A DNA stretch of 5,762 bases from Halovivax sp. (GCA_007119345.1 SKPV01000107.1:1-5762); one strand, 5' to 3'; positions 1 through 5,424 are shown, numbered from the stretch's first letter. Notes: generated by a model from the letters alone, not told the origin. Numbers and translations: made by a program.

Positions 1-40
1 CGCCCCCTGGGAGACGTTGGCGCCCCCTGGGAGACGTTGG
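1..40. repeat. Perfect 20-bp tandem duplication at the window edge
   Basis: Positions 1-20 and 21-40 are identical (CGCCCCCTGG followed by GAGACGTTGG). The array may continue to the left outside the window, so the copy number is a minimum. Because 20 is not a multiple of 3, a duplication inside a reading frame would shift it. One + strand frame reads through both copies to a TGA at 43-45, so the array could lie at the 3' end of an upstream gene, but this cannot be decided from 14 codons. It resembles the two other short arrays in this window in kind, not in sequence. Confidence 0.9.
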
Positions 41-140
41 CGTGAGCGCCCGTCGGCGCCTGAATCTCGGCGTGCGGGACGCGGCCGACTCGAGCCGGGG
101 TTTCGGCGGCCCGATATCCTGCGGGTCTTCTCAAAGGGCA

Positions 141-186
141 CTTACGTGTACAGGGGGTTCCCAGGCCCCAAGAATTGCCGTACTAG
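141..186 (+). promoter_or_regulatory. Probable promoter region of the fixABCX operon
   Basis: The 180 nt before fixA contain no convincing gene. The least GC-rich stretch runs from about 132 to 190 and offers two weak TATA-like candidates: TTACGTGTA (142-150), implying a leader of about 58 nt, and GAATTG (172-177), implying a leader of about 28 nt. Neither matches the haloarchaeal TTTAWA consensus well. The region ends with CCGTACTAG (178-186), a 9-mer repeated upstream of the 77-aa gene. A promoter is expected here because the operon starts at 228; the exact box is inferred, not shown. Confidence 0.35.
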
Positions 187-216
187 AACACCTGTTCGGG
201 GTCCCTACTCCCGCTC

Positions 217-221
217 GTGAT
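217..221 (+). promoter_or_regulatory. Partial ribosome binding site before fixA
   Basis: GTGAT at 217-221 matches part of the archaeal Shine-Dalgarno sequence GGAGGTGATC and ends 6 nt before the ATG at 228. It is weaker than the sites at the internal junctions. It supports the start at 228 only modestly; the main support is protein family alignment. Confidence 0.3.
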
Positions 222-227
222 GAACGC

Positions 228-1004
228 ATGACGTGGACGATCGTCGTCGGGGTGAAACAGGTTCCCGACGCTGACGAGGTCGGGATCGATCCCGACACCG
301 GGCGCCTCGACCGGGCGAGCGCCCCCGCGGTGATGAACGGACCCGACCAGCACGCGCTGGAGGCGGCGCTCTCGATACGCGACCAGGTCGGCAGCGAGGT
401 GATCGCGATGACGATGGGGCCGCCGAACGCGACGACCGTCCTGGAGGAGGCCGTCGCGATGGGCTGTGACGACGCGGTGCTCATCTCCGACCGCGCGTTC
501 GCGGGCAGCGACACCTGGCCGACGAGCCTGACGCTCGCCCGGGCGGCCGAGGCGCTCGACGCCGACGTCGTCGTCTGTGGCGAGGAGACGACCGACTCCT
601 CGACCGGCCAGGTTCCGCCGGGGATCGCCGCCCACAACGGCTGGGCGCAGCTGACCTACGCCGAGGCGGTCGACGCCCGCCCGGAGGAGGGCCGACTCGT
701 CGCCCGACGCGACGTCGAGGGCGGCCACGAGCTCGTCGCCGCCGACCTTCCCGTCGTCGTCGCCGTCGCGTTCGGCGAGTTCCCGCCCCGGCCGGCGCCC
801 TTACACCGGAAGATCTACGGCGAGAACGACTTCGAACCGACGGCCTGGGACGCCGAGGACCTCGGCATCGAGGACGAGGTCGGGCTCGCCGTCTCGCCGA
901 CCTCGGTCGGGACGATGGAGACGGTCCAGCCGGTCGATCGCGAGGGCGAACTCGTCGAGGAGGTCGACGAGCTCGCCGAGGCGATCGGGGAGGTGATCGC
1001 ATGA
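228..1004 (+). CDS. fixA: Electron transfer flavoprotein beta subunit (FixA/EtfB)
   Basis: This 258-aa protein is the beta subunit of an electron transfer flavoprotein; with FixB it forms the cytoplasmic heterodimer that delivers electrons to FixC. It begins with the family N-terminus (VGVKQVPD), followed by MNGPDQHALEAAL near residues 37-49, TMGP, AMGCDDAVLISD, and a nucleotide-binding segment CGEETTDSSTGQVPPG. In family members this last segment holds AMP or a second, bifurcating FAD; here it departs from the DGDTAQVGP-like form of well-known bifurcating members. The frame stays open upstream to 42, but that extension is Arg/Gly-rich without family character, so the ATG at 228 is chosen; length and N-terminus fit the family. 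It is the first gene of a four-gene operon, and its TGA overlaps the ATG of fixB (ATGA). Confidence 0.95.
   Translation: MTWTIVVGVKQVPDADEVGIDPDTGRLDRASAPAVMNGPDQHALEAALSIRDQVGSEVIAMTMGPPNATTVLEEAVAMGCDDAVLISDRAFAGSDTWPTSLTLARAAEALDADVVVCGEETTDSSTGQVPPGIAAHNGWAQLTYAEAVDARPEEGRLVARRDVEGGHELVAADLPVVVAVAFGEFPPRPAPLHRKIYGENDFEPTAWDAEDLGIEDEVGLAVSPTSVGTMETVQPVDREGELVEEVDELAEAIGEVIA
989..998 (+). promoter_or_regulatory. Strong Shine-Dalgarno site for fixB
   Basis: GGAGGTGATC lies inside the last codons of fixA, with its GGAGGTGA core ending 4 nt before the fixB ATG at 1001. It is a full complement to the known archaeal 16S rRNA 3' end (GAUCACCUCC). It fixes the fixB start and suggests translational coupling across the ATGA overlap. 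Confidence 0.85.
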
Positions 1005-2035
1005 GCGACGACGAAGGCGTCGACGTGGACGCCTACGAGGACGTCTGGGTCTTCGTCGAGGAGCACGCCGGCGAGGTGATGCCCGTCTCCTGGGAGCTGC
1101 TCGCGGAGGCCGAGACGCTCGCGGCACGGACCGGCGAGGACCTCGTCGCGCTGGTCATCGGCGAGGGCCTCGGCGACGTGGCCGAGGAGGCGATCGCCCG
1201 CGGCGCCGATCGCGTCCTCGTGGCCGACGACCCCGTCTTCGAACCGTACCGCGCCGATCCCTACGGCGCGCAGTTCCGCGCGATGGTCGAGGAACGAAAG
1301 CCCTCGATCGTCCTCATCGGCGGCACCCACACCGGACGGGACTTCGCCGGCCGGGTGGCCGTCCCGGCCCACGCGGGCCTCACCGCCGACGTCACCGAGA
1401 TCGACGTCGACGACGAGGGGATCCTCCAGGCCCGCCGGCCCGCGTTCGGGGGCGACCTCCTCGCGACGATCCTCTGTGAGGACCACCGCCCGCAGATGGC
1501 GACGATCCGCCCCGGCGTCTTCGAGGCCGCCGATCCCGTCGACGGAGAGAGCGCCACCGCCGACGGCGAAATCGTCGACGTCGAGGTCGTCGTCGAGGAG
1601 GCCGACGCGATCAGCGAGGTCATAGAGCGCGAGGTCGGCGACACGGCCGACATCACGGAGGCCGAGCGGATCGTGGCGGTCGGTCACGGCGTCGAGGGCG
1701 ACCTCGGGCCGGCGATCGAGCTGGCGGAGGCGCTCGACGCCGAGCTGGCGGCGAGCCGCGCGGCGGTCGACGAGGGCTGGGTCGACGGGTCGCGCCAGGT
1801 CGGCCAGACCGGCAAGACGGTCAGGCCCGACCTCTACGTCGCCGTCGGCATCAGCGGCGCCATCCAGCACGTCGAGGGGATGAACCGGAGCGGAACGGTG
1901 ATCGCGATCAACGACGATCCGAACGCGCCGATCTTCGAACACGCGGATTACGGCATCGTCGGCGACCTCTTCGAGGTCTGCCCGAAACTCGCCGATCGGC
2001 TCGCCGACGAGCCGGTCGCGGAGGTGACCCGATGA
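1001..2035 (+). CDS. fixB: Electron transfer flavoprotein alpha subunit (FixB/EtfA)
   Basis: This 344-aa protein is the alpha subunit of the electron transfer flavoprotein and should carry the FAD that relays electrons to FixC. An acidic N-terminal tail of about 12 residues leads into the alpha/beta domain (VWVFVEEHAGEVMPVSWELL), then GRDFAGRVAVPAHAGLTADV and RPAFGG. The C-terminal FAD domain is well conserved: AASRAAVDEGW, VGQTGKTVRPDLYVAVGISG, IQHVEGM, and the closing INDDPNAPIFEHADYGIVGD. The Arg of the SR-AVD motif, the QTG and the His of IQH, known FAD contacts in the family, are all present. The segment usually written GGRG reads VGHGVEG here, so that Arg is replaced by His. It overlaps fixA and fixC by 4 nt each, so the three are almost certainly co-transcribed and translationally coupled. 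Confidence 0.96.
   Translation: MSDDEGVDVDAYEDVWVFVEEHAGEVMPVSWELLAEAETLAARTGEDLVALVIGEGLGDVAEEAIARGADRVLVADDPVFEPYRADPYGAQFRAMVEERKPSIVLIGGTHTGRDFAGRVAVPAHAGLTADVTEIDVDDEGILQARRPAFGGDLLATILCEDHRPQMATIRPGVFEAADPVDGESATADGEIVDVEVVVEEADAISEVIEREVGDTADITEAERIVAVGHGVEGDLGPAIELAEALDAELAASRAAVDEGWVDGSRQVGQTGKTVRPDLYVAVGISGAIQHVEGMNRSGTVIAINDDPNAPIFEHADYGIVGDLFEVCPKLADRLADEPVAEVTR
2020..2027 (+). promoter_or_regulatory. Shine-Dalgarno site for fixC
   Basis: GGAGGTGA sits inside the last codons of fixB, 4 nt before the fixC ATG at 2032. The spacing is the same as at the fixA/fixB junction. It decides for the start at 2032 over any later start, so the long acidic N-terminal tail of FixC is likely translated. 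Confidence 0.85.
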
Positions 2036-3456
2036 GCTCCGACGCCGAGAACGAGCGTTCCGATGCCGAGGCCGGCCGCCCAGAACCCGACGCAAAGACC
2101 CCCGAACTCGACGCCGACAGGGAGACCCAGGACGCGCCGAACTACGACGACCACTTCGACGCGATCGTCGTCGGTGCGGGCCTGGCCGGCAGCGCCGCGG
2201 CCCTGACGATGGCCGACCGCGGGCTCGAGGTGCTGCTGATCGAGCGCGGCTCCTCGCCGGGCGCGAAGAACGTCTTCGGCGGCGTACTCTACACCCCGAC
2301 GATCCGGGAGTTAACCGACTTCGAGAGCGCGCCGCTCGAGCGGTACGTCTCCGAGCGCCGGTTCAGTATGCTGAGCCACGACGACGAGACGGCCGTCTCG
2401 CTGCGGCCTGGCGAGTGGCACGAGGAGCCCCACAACGACTCCTACACCGTTCTCAGGGGCGACTTCGACGAGTGGTTTGCCGAGCAGGCCGTCGAGAAGG
2501 GGACGACGCTCGTCACGGAGACGACCGTCACCGGCCTCGTCCGCGAGGGGGGCCGGATCGTCGGCGTCGAGACCGACCGTCCCGACGGCGCGATCCGCGC
2601 GCCCTACGTCGTCCTCGCGGAGGGCGGCAACTCCCTCGTGAGCGAGGGCGCGGACCTCAAGTCGACCGAGGCGCGCGAGAACGTCGCCGTCGGCGTCAAG
2701 GAGGTCCTCGAGTTCCCGGACAACGACGAGGCGATCGAGGACCGGTTCCGGCTGCTCGACGACGCCGGCGCCTCCTACCACTACTTCGGCGAGGGCGCCG
2801 TCGGCGACGCCTTCGGCGGCGGCTTCGTCTACACCAACGAGGACACGATCAGCGTCGGCGTGGCGTACCGGATCGAGGACGCCGTCGCGGCCGAGCAGTC
2901 GCCCGAAGACACGCTGAACGCGTTCAAGACCCATCCCGCCGTCGCGCCGCTGGTCCGGGACGCTCGGACCGTCGAGTACGCGGCGAAGACCATCCCCGAG
3001 GGCGGCGCGGAGAGCGTCCCCGAACTGGTCCACGACGGCGCGGCCATCGTCGGCGACGCGGCCGGACTCGTGCTGAACAACGGCGTCCACCTCGAGGGGA
3101 CGAACATGGCCGTCGAGAGCGGTTACCAGGCCGGCCGCGCGATCGCCGAGGCCACCCAGGCGGGCCGGACCGACGCCGGCGCGCTCGCCGCCTACCCCGA
3201 GGCCCTCGAGAACTCGTTCGTGATGCAGAACCTCGAGCACTACGACTGGCTGATGGCGAAGGCCGAGGCCGACCGTGACCTGCTGTTCGAGAGACTGCCG
3301 CGGGCGTTCGCCGACGCCGGCACGCAGTACTTCCGGATGGATCGCACGCCGAAAGGCGTCCACGAAGCGAGCGCGAAACGCACCGTCCTCGACGCCGTCG
3401 GCGGCTGGATCGGTGCGGCGAAACTGGCCTTCCGGTACCGAAAGGTGGTGACCTGA
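2032..3456 (+). CDS. fixC: FAD-dependent ETF:quinone oxidoreductase FixC
   Basis: This 474-aa flavoprotein belongs to the FixC / geranylgeranyl-reductase-like group and would accept electrons from FixAB and pass them to the membrane quinone pool with FixX. Residues 1-40 are an acidic, low-complexity tail. The Rossmann FAD motif VVGAGLAGSAAA begins at residue 46 (G48, G50, G53), with the ribose-binding Glu in LLIERG near 71 and PGAKNVFGG next. A second FAD motif, IVGDAAGLVLNNGVHLEG (339-356), holds the conserved G341-D342. The C-terminus lacks the Fe-S domain of mitochondrial-type ETF:quinone oxidoreductase, as expected because FixX is separate. I see no clear transmembrane helix; family members bind the membrane monotopically. 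The strong ribosome binding site supports the start, so the tail appears genuine, a common halophile feature. The stop is 1 nt before the fixX ATG. Confidence 0.96.
   Translation: MSSDAENERSDAEAGRPEPDAKTPELDADRETQDAPNYDDHFDAIVVGAGLAGSAAALTMADRGLEVLLIERGSSPGAKNVFGGVLYTPTIRELTDFESAPLERYVSERRFSMLSHDDETAVSLRPGEWHEEPHNDSYTVLRGDFDEWFAEQAVEKGTTLVTETTVTGLVREGGRIVGVETDRPDGAIRAPYVVLAEGGNSLVSEGADLKSTEARENVAVGVKEVLEFPDNDEAIEDRFRLLDDAGASYHYFGEGAVGDAFGGGFVYTNEDTISVGVAYRIEDAVAAEQSPEDTLNAFKTHPAVAPLVRDARTVEYAAKTIPEGGAESVPELVHDGAAIVGDAAGLVLNNGVHLEGTNMAVESGYQAGRAIAEATQAGRTDAGALAAYPEALENSFVMQNLEHYDWLMAKAEADRDLLFERLPRAFADAGTQYFRMDRTPKGVHEASAKRTVLDAVGGWIGAAKLAFRYRKVVT
3444..3451 (+). promoter_or_regulatory. Shine-Dalgarno site for fixX
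   Basis: GGTGGTGA, one mismatch from GGAGGTGA, ends 6 nt before the fixX ATG at 3458 and lies in the last codons of fixC. Spacing is slightly longer than at the two preceding junctions because the genes do not overlap here. Confidence 0.7.
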
Positions 3457-3457
3457 G

Positions 3458-3769
3458 ATGAGCGCCCAACCCAAGACCCCGACGATCGAGAACGAATCGC
3501 TCGAAGACCGCCTCTACACCGTGAGGTACGACGACCCCGGCGAGTCCCACCTGGACGTGAAGGTGCCGGACGTCTGCGCGGAGTGTACGACGAACGACTG
3601 CGTGACGGTCTGTCCCGCCAACGTCTGGCGCGAGGGCGAGGACGGCGTCCCGCACATCGCCTACGAGAACTGCCTCGAGTGCTCGAGCTGCCGGTTCGCC
3701 TGCACGTACGACAACGTCGTCTGGGAGTACCCGAAGACGGGCGGCGGCGTGACGTTCAAGCACGGCTGA
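3458..3769 (+). CDS. fixX: Ferredoxin-like protein FixX with two predicted [4Fe-4S] clusters
   Basis: This 103-aa ferredoxin-like protein partners FixC and carries its iron-sulfur centres between the flavins and quinone. Eight cysteines form two full motifs: C40-x2-C43-x4-C48-x3-C52-P and C72-x2-C75-x2-C78-x3-C82. The ending WEYPKTGGGVTFKHG matches the FixX C-terminus (E. coli FixX ends in a similar EYPRGTFGVEFRYG). The E. coli protein, from memory, has cysteines for only one cluster, so the present form is the two-cluster type expected in several archaeal and thermophile complexes. The first 37 residues are acidic with no signal peptide, consistent with a cytoplasmic face. It is the last gene of the operon; a GC-rich palindrome follows the stop. 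Confidence 0.95.
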   Translation: MSAQPKTPTIENESLEDRLYTVRYDDPGESHLDVKVPDVCAECTTNDCVTVCPANVWREGEDGVPHIAYENCLECSSCRFACTYDNVVWEYPKTGGGVTFKHG

Positions 3770-3781
3770 GCGGCGGCGAGT

Positions 3782-3797
3782 CGGCCCGGGCCGCTTT
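3782..3797 (+). terminator. Palindrome plus short T run after fixX, possible operon terminator
   Basis: CGGCCCGGGCCG (3782-3793) is a perfect 12-bp palindrome beginning 13 nt after the fixX stop, followed by CTTT. Archaeal termination mainly relies on T-rich tracts, and this run is only three T, so the call is weak. Position at the end of the operon is the main argument. Confidence 0.25.
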
Positions 3798-3847
3798 CGA
3801 CGGCCCGTCCGACGCGCCGAACGGGCTCGGTCGCGCCCGTGCGTACC

Positions 3848-3866
3848 GTTCCCAATGACCGGGAAC
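3848..3866. promoter_or_regulatory. Inverted repeat GTTCCC-N7-GGGAAC upstream of the 77-aa gene
   Basis: GTTCCC (3848-3853) and GGGAAC (3861-3866) form a perfect 6-bp dyad with a 7-nt centre, 50 nt before the ATG at 3917. It could be an operator for a dimeric regulator or a hairpin in the 3' transcript of the fix operon. Next to it is the T-rich GTTTCTTGA (3876-3884), the best but poor TATA candidate for the small gene. Confidence 0.35.
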
Positions 3867-3916
3867 CGAATCGCCGTTTCTTGAGTGTGAACGACTACCG
3901 TACTAGTAGAGAGCGC

Positions 3917-4150
3917 ATGTCCCAGCCACGTACCGTCCCATCCGAGTCGACCGAGATCAGAACCAAGGAAGACGCCGCCGTGCGCGCCTACGACGCGCTG
4001 ACGGAGGCGGGCTGTGAATCGCCGGAGGTGTCGCTCCCCCACCAGACGCGCTCGACGTGGATCGTCCCCGCACGGAGCGAGGACGGAGCCTGGCGGGTCC
4101 ACATCGACCCGCGCTCGGGGGCGACGCGGGTCGTCCGACCGCAGGAGTGA
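3917..4150 (+). CDS. Hypothetical small haloarchaeal protein (77 aa)
   Basis: I do not recognise this gene. It encodes a 77-aa soluble protein with one Cys (C33), no signal peptide and no membrane segment. Residues 1-15 look disordered. Residues 16-35 (TKEDAAVRAYDALTEAG) suggest an amphipathic helix. Residues 48-73 (TWIVPARSEDGAWRVHIDPR onward) have the alternating pattern of a beta hairpin, with a W-x-V ... W-x-V-x-I-D-P-x-S/T-G shape reminiscent of PepSY-like or small antiparallel domains; this likeness is weak. The frame remains open upstream to a GTG at 3839, but that extension is basic and crosses the inverted repeat, whereas the ATG at 3917 begins a typical protein. No strong ribosome binding site is seen (only GAGAG), suggesting a short leader. 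It stands alone between the fix operon and a tandem-repeat array. Codon use and acidic parts suggest a real gene. Confidence 0.7.
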   Translation: MSQPRTVPSESTEIRTKEDAAVRAYDALTEAGCESPEVSLPHQTRSTWIVPARSEDGAWRVHIDPRSGATRVVRPQE

Positions 4151-4162
4151 ACGACCGGATCG

Positions 4163-4292
4163 CCGGGCGTCGTCTCGAACCGGGCGTCGTCTCGAACCGG
4201 GCGGGTCTCGATAACCCGGGCGGTCTCGATACGGCCGGGCGGGTCTCGATAACCCGGGCGGTCTCGATACGGCCGGGCGGGTCTCGATGCGG
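4163..4292. repeat. Intergenic tandem array of seven 16-20-bp units with a perfect 38-bp duplication
   Basis: The array starts 12 nt after the stop of the 77-aa gene and fills most of the gap before usp. Seven units share CCGGGCG...GTCTCGA. Two identical 17-bp units (4163-4179, 4180-4196) carry GTCGTCTCGAA. Then an 18-bp unit (GGGTCTCGATAA) alternates with a 20-bp unit (GGTCTCGATACGG), making a 38-bp higher-order repeat that is perfect over 4197-4234 and 4235-4272. A last variant unit ends GATGCGG (4273-4292). The TCTCGA cores start at 4173, 4190, 4206, 4224, 4244, 4262 and 4282. Reading frames across it give Arg/Pro-rich repeats, so it is not coding. There is no spacer/repeat structure of a CRISPR. 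Confidence 0.95.
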
Positions 4293-4310
4293 CCGGTCGC
4301 CGTCGGCCCG

Positions 4311-4351
4311 CCCGAACGAGCCGCACCCCACCTATTTCGTCCTCGTTCGGG
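4311..4351. promoter_or_regulatory. 10-bp inverted repeat flanking the usp TATA box, candidate operator
   Basis: CCCGAACGAG (4311-4320) and CTCGTTCGGG (4342-4351) are exact reverse complements separated by 21 nt. Their centres are 31 bp apart, close to three helical turns, so both arms lie on the same face. The putative TATA box is in the spacer, so protein bound across the arms could block or assist TBP/TFB. If transcription starts near 4361 the element is not in the mRNA, which favours a DNA-level role over an RNA hairpin. Confidence 0.6.
4332..4337 (+). promoter_or_regulatory. TATA box of the usp gene
   Basis: CTATTT in a GC-rich surrounding is centred about 29 nt before the ATG at 4364. 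That places the transcription start within a few bases of the start codon, the usual leaderless arrangement in haloarchaea. No Shine-Dalgarno is present before 4364, which agrees with this. Confidence 0.6.
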
Positions 4352-4363
4352 AAGTTTCGACCG

Positions 4364-4816
4364 ATGTACGAACGAATCCTCCTGCCGACCGACGCGAGCG
4401 CCGGCGTCGACCGGGCGATCGACCACGCGATCGACGCCGCCGGACGATACAACGCCGAACTCCACGTCCTGCACGTGGTGGACGCCGACGCCTACGGTTC
4501 CTATCCCGGAGACGAGTACGTCCACGAGTTCGAGGGGCTCGAGAGCGCCCTCGAGCGAGCCGGCCGGGACGCCGCCGAGACCATCGCCGAGCGGGCGGCC
4601 GAGGCCGACGTTCCGGTGACGACGGAGATCCGCCACGGTCGGCCCCACGAGGAGATCCTCCGGTACGCGAACGAGGCGGACGTCGGGCTCACCGTCGTCG
4701 GATCGAAGAACCGGTCCGGCGAGTACCGGCGTCTGCTCGGGAGCGTCGCCGAGCGCGTCGCTCGCATGTCCGAACGACCGGTGACGATCGTGAAGACGCC
4801 CGTCGAGGCGGCCTAA
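4364..4816 (+). CDS. UspA-family universal stress protein
   Basis: This 150-aa single-domain protein has the universal stress protein fold. It starts with MYERILLPTDAS, where D10 is the conserved nucleotide-proximal Asp. AELHVLHVVD (31-40) is the second strand, followed by a charged helical middle region, then VTTEIRHGRPHEEILRYA (85-102). The ATP-binding signature of the family is G-x2-G-x9-G-S/T; here VVGSKNRSGEYRRLLGSV (111-128) gives G113-x2-N116-x9-G126-S127, so the second Gly is replaced by Asn. Binding may still occur, but the change is notable. The C-terminus (RPVTIVKTP) is the usual last strand. Haloarchaea carry many such paralogues and their precise roles are mostly unknown. The gene has its own TATA box with a flanking inverted repeat and is followed by a 185-nt gap, so it is probably monocistronic. 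Confidence 0.93.
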   Translation: MYERILLPTDASAGVDRAIDHAIDAAGRYNAELHVLHVVDADAYGSYPGDEYVHEFEGLESALERAGRDAAETIAERAAEADVPVTTEIRHGRPHEEILRYANEADVGLTVVGSKNRSGEYRRLLGSVAERVARMSERPVTIVKTPVEAA

Positions 4817-4879
4817 CGGCCGGTCCTCTCACGCCGGTAACAGGCAGCTCGTCGGGCCGGCAGGGAACGGACGCCCCGC

Positions 4880-4904
4880 GTCGACTTCGGCCGGCCGTCG
4901 ACGG
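4880..4904. other. Nested palindromes between usp and the CBS gene
   Basis: GTCGAC occurs at 4880-4885 and 4897-4902, separated by TTC and the palindrome GGCCGGCC (4889-4896). The right copy is the centre of the 10-bp palindrome CCGTCGACGG (4895-4904). The two GTCGAC copies could pair as a 6-bp stem. There is no T tract, so I do not call a terminator. In GC-rich DNA such palindromes can arise by chance. Confidence 0.35.
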
Positions 4905-4945
4905 ACCGACCGCCCGGCCCGTCACCGTTCGTGGTTGTCAGGACG

Positions 4946-4955
4946 ACCGATCGGT
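4946..4955. promoter_or_regulatory. 10-bp palindrome just upstream of the CBS gene TATA box
   Basis: ACCGATCGGT (4946-4955) is a perfect palindrome ending 10 nt before the TATA box at 4966. This is a plausible position for an activator or a repressor that contacts the TFB site. It is a single short palindrome and may be accidental. Confidence 0.35.
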
Positions 4956-4965
4956 GCGGTCGGGG

Positions 4966-4971
4966 TTTATG
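4966..4971 (+). promoter_or_regulatory. TATA box of the CBS-domain gene
   Basis: TTTATG, within GGGGTTTATGCCC, is the best match to the haloarchaeal TTTAWA box in the window. It lies about 33 nt before the ATG at 5002, predicting a transcript start near 4995 and a leader of a few nucleotides. It strongly favours the start at 5002 over the open frame that continues upstream. Confidence 0.7.
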
Positions 4972-5001
4972 CCCGCGTCGGTGGGACGGTATCGCGGGTT
5001 C

Positions 5002-5424
5002 ATGCCTATCGAAAATCTCGCCCGAACCGACGTCGTAACGGCAGGAAAAGACCACTCCGTCCAGGAACTCGCCTCGATGATGGACGACTCTCACGTCGGC
5101 AGCGTGGTGATCACGGACGGCGACCAACCGGTCGGCATCGTCACCGACCGCGACCTCGCGACGCGCGTGCTCGGCAACGGGATGGATCCGGGGGACGCCA
5201 CCGCCGAGGACGTCATGACCGAGGACCTGGCGACCGTCGACGAGTCCGCCGGCTTCTACCAGGCGACCGAACTCATGAGCGAACACGGGATCCGCCGACT
5301 CCCCGTCTGCGACGACGGCGGCGACCTCTGCGGGATCATCACGGCCGACGACCTCAACGAACTGCTCGCCGACGAGCACGCCCACCTCTCGGACGTGATC
5401 CAGGCCCAGCGTCCGGAGTACTGA
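5002..5424 (+). CDS. Two-CBS-domain protein
   Basis: This 140-aa protein is a stand-alone CBS pair (Bateman module), a family that binds adenosine-containing ligands such as AMP, ATP or SAM and acts as an energy or ligand sensor; the ligand and partner here are unknown. The first CBS motif covers about residues 6-58 (VVTAGKDHSVQELA, SVVITDGDQPVGIVTDRDL) and the second about 68-122 (VMTEDLATVDESAG, GIRRLPVCDDGGDLCGIITA). The ligand-contacting G-h-x-T-x-x-D patterns are seen as G45-IVT-DR-D51 and G111-IIT-AD-D117. The reading frame stays open for 300 codons upstream, but that part is Arg-rich and crosses other genes; the ATG follows a good TATA box by a leaderless spacing. The last two codons and the stop lie in the first unit of a 22-bp tandem array, so the C-terminal end may vary between strains. 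It converges with the minus-strand nosL-like gene. Confidence 0.93.
   Translation: MPIENLARTDVVTAGKDHSVQELASMMDDSHVGSVVITDGDQPVGIVTDRDLATRVLGNGMDPGDATAEDVMTEDLATVDESAGFYQATELMSEHGIRRLPVCDDGGDLCGIITADDLNELLADEHAHLSDVIQAQRPEY

Noticed and set aside
1..45. C-terminal end of an upstream gene reading to the TGA at 43-45
   Set aside because: Only 14 codons are visible, all within a tandem duplication; there is no family signal to support it.
42..227. N-terminal extension of FixA in the same open frame back to 42
   Set aside because: It is Arg/Gly/Ser-rich without family similarity, while the ATG at 228 begins exactly at the conserved EtfB N-terminus; the open frame is explained by high GC.
815..2095. 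426-aa minus-strand open frame opposite fixA/fixB
   Set aside because: It is a mirror of the acidic coding strand (Asp/Val/Arg-rich, no recognisable domain) and overlaps two certain genes completely.
4163..4292. CRISPR array
   Set aside because: Units are adjacent with no unique spacers of usual length, and no cas genes are present.
2924..4648. 574-aa minus-strand open frame across fixC, fixX, the repeat array and usp
   Set aside because: It spans unrelated genes and a non-coding repeat, and its protein is low-complexity Arg/Pro-rich; it exists only because stops are rare in this GC-rich DNA.
4057..5001. Long in-frame extension of the CBS protein to a start at 4057
   Set aside because: The extension reads through another gene in a different frame and through the repeat array, and a TATA box at 4966 sits directly before the ATG at 5002.
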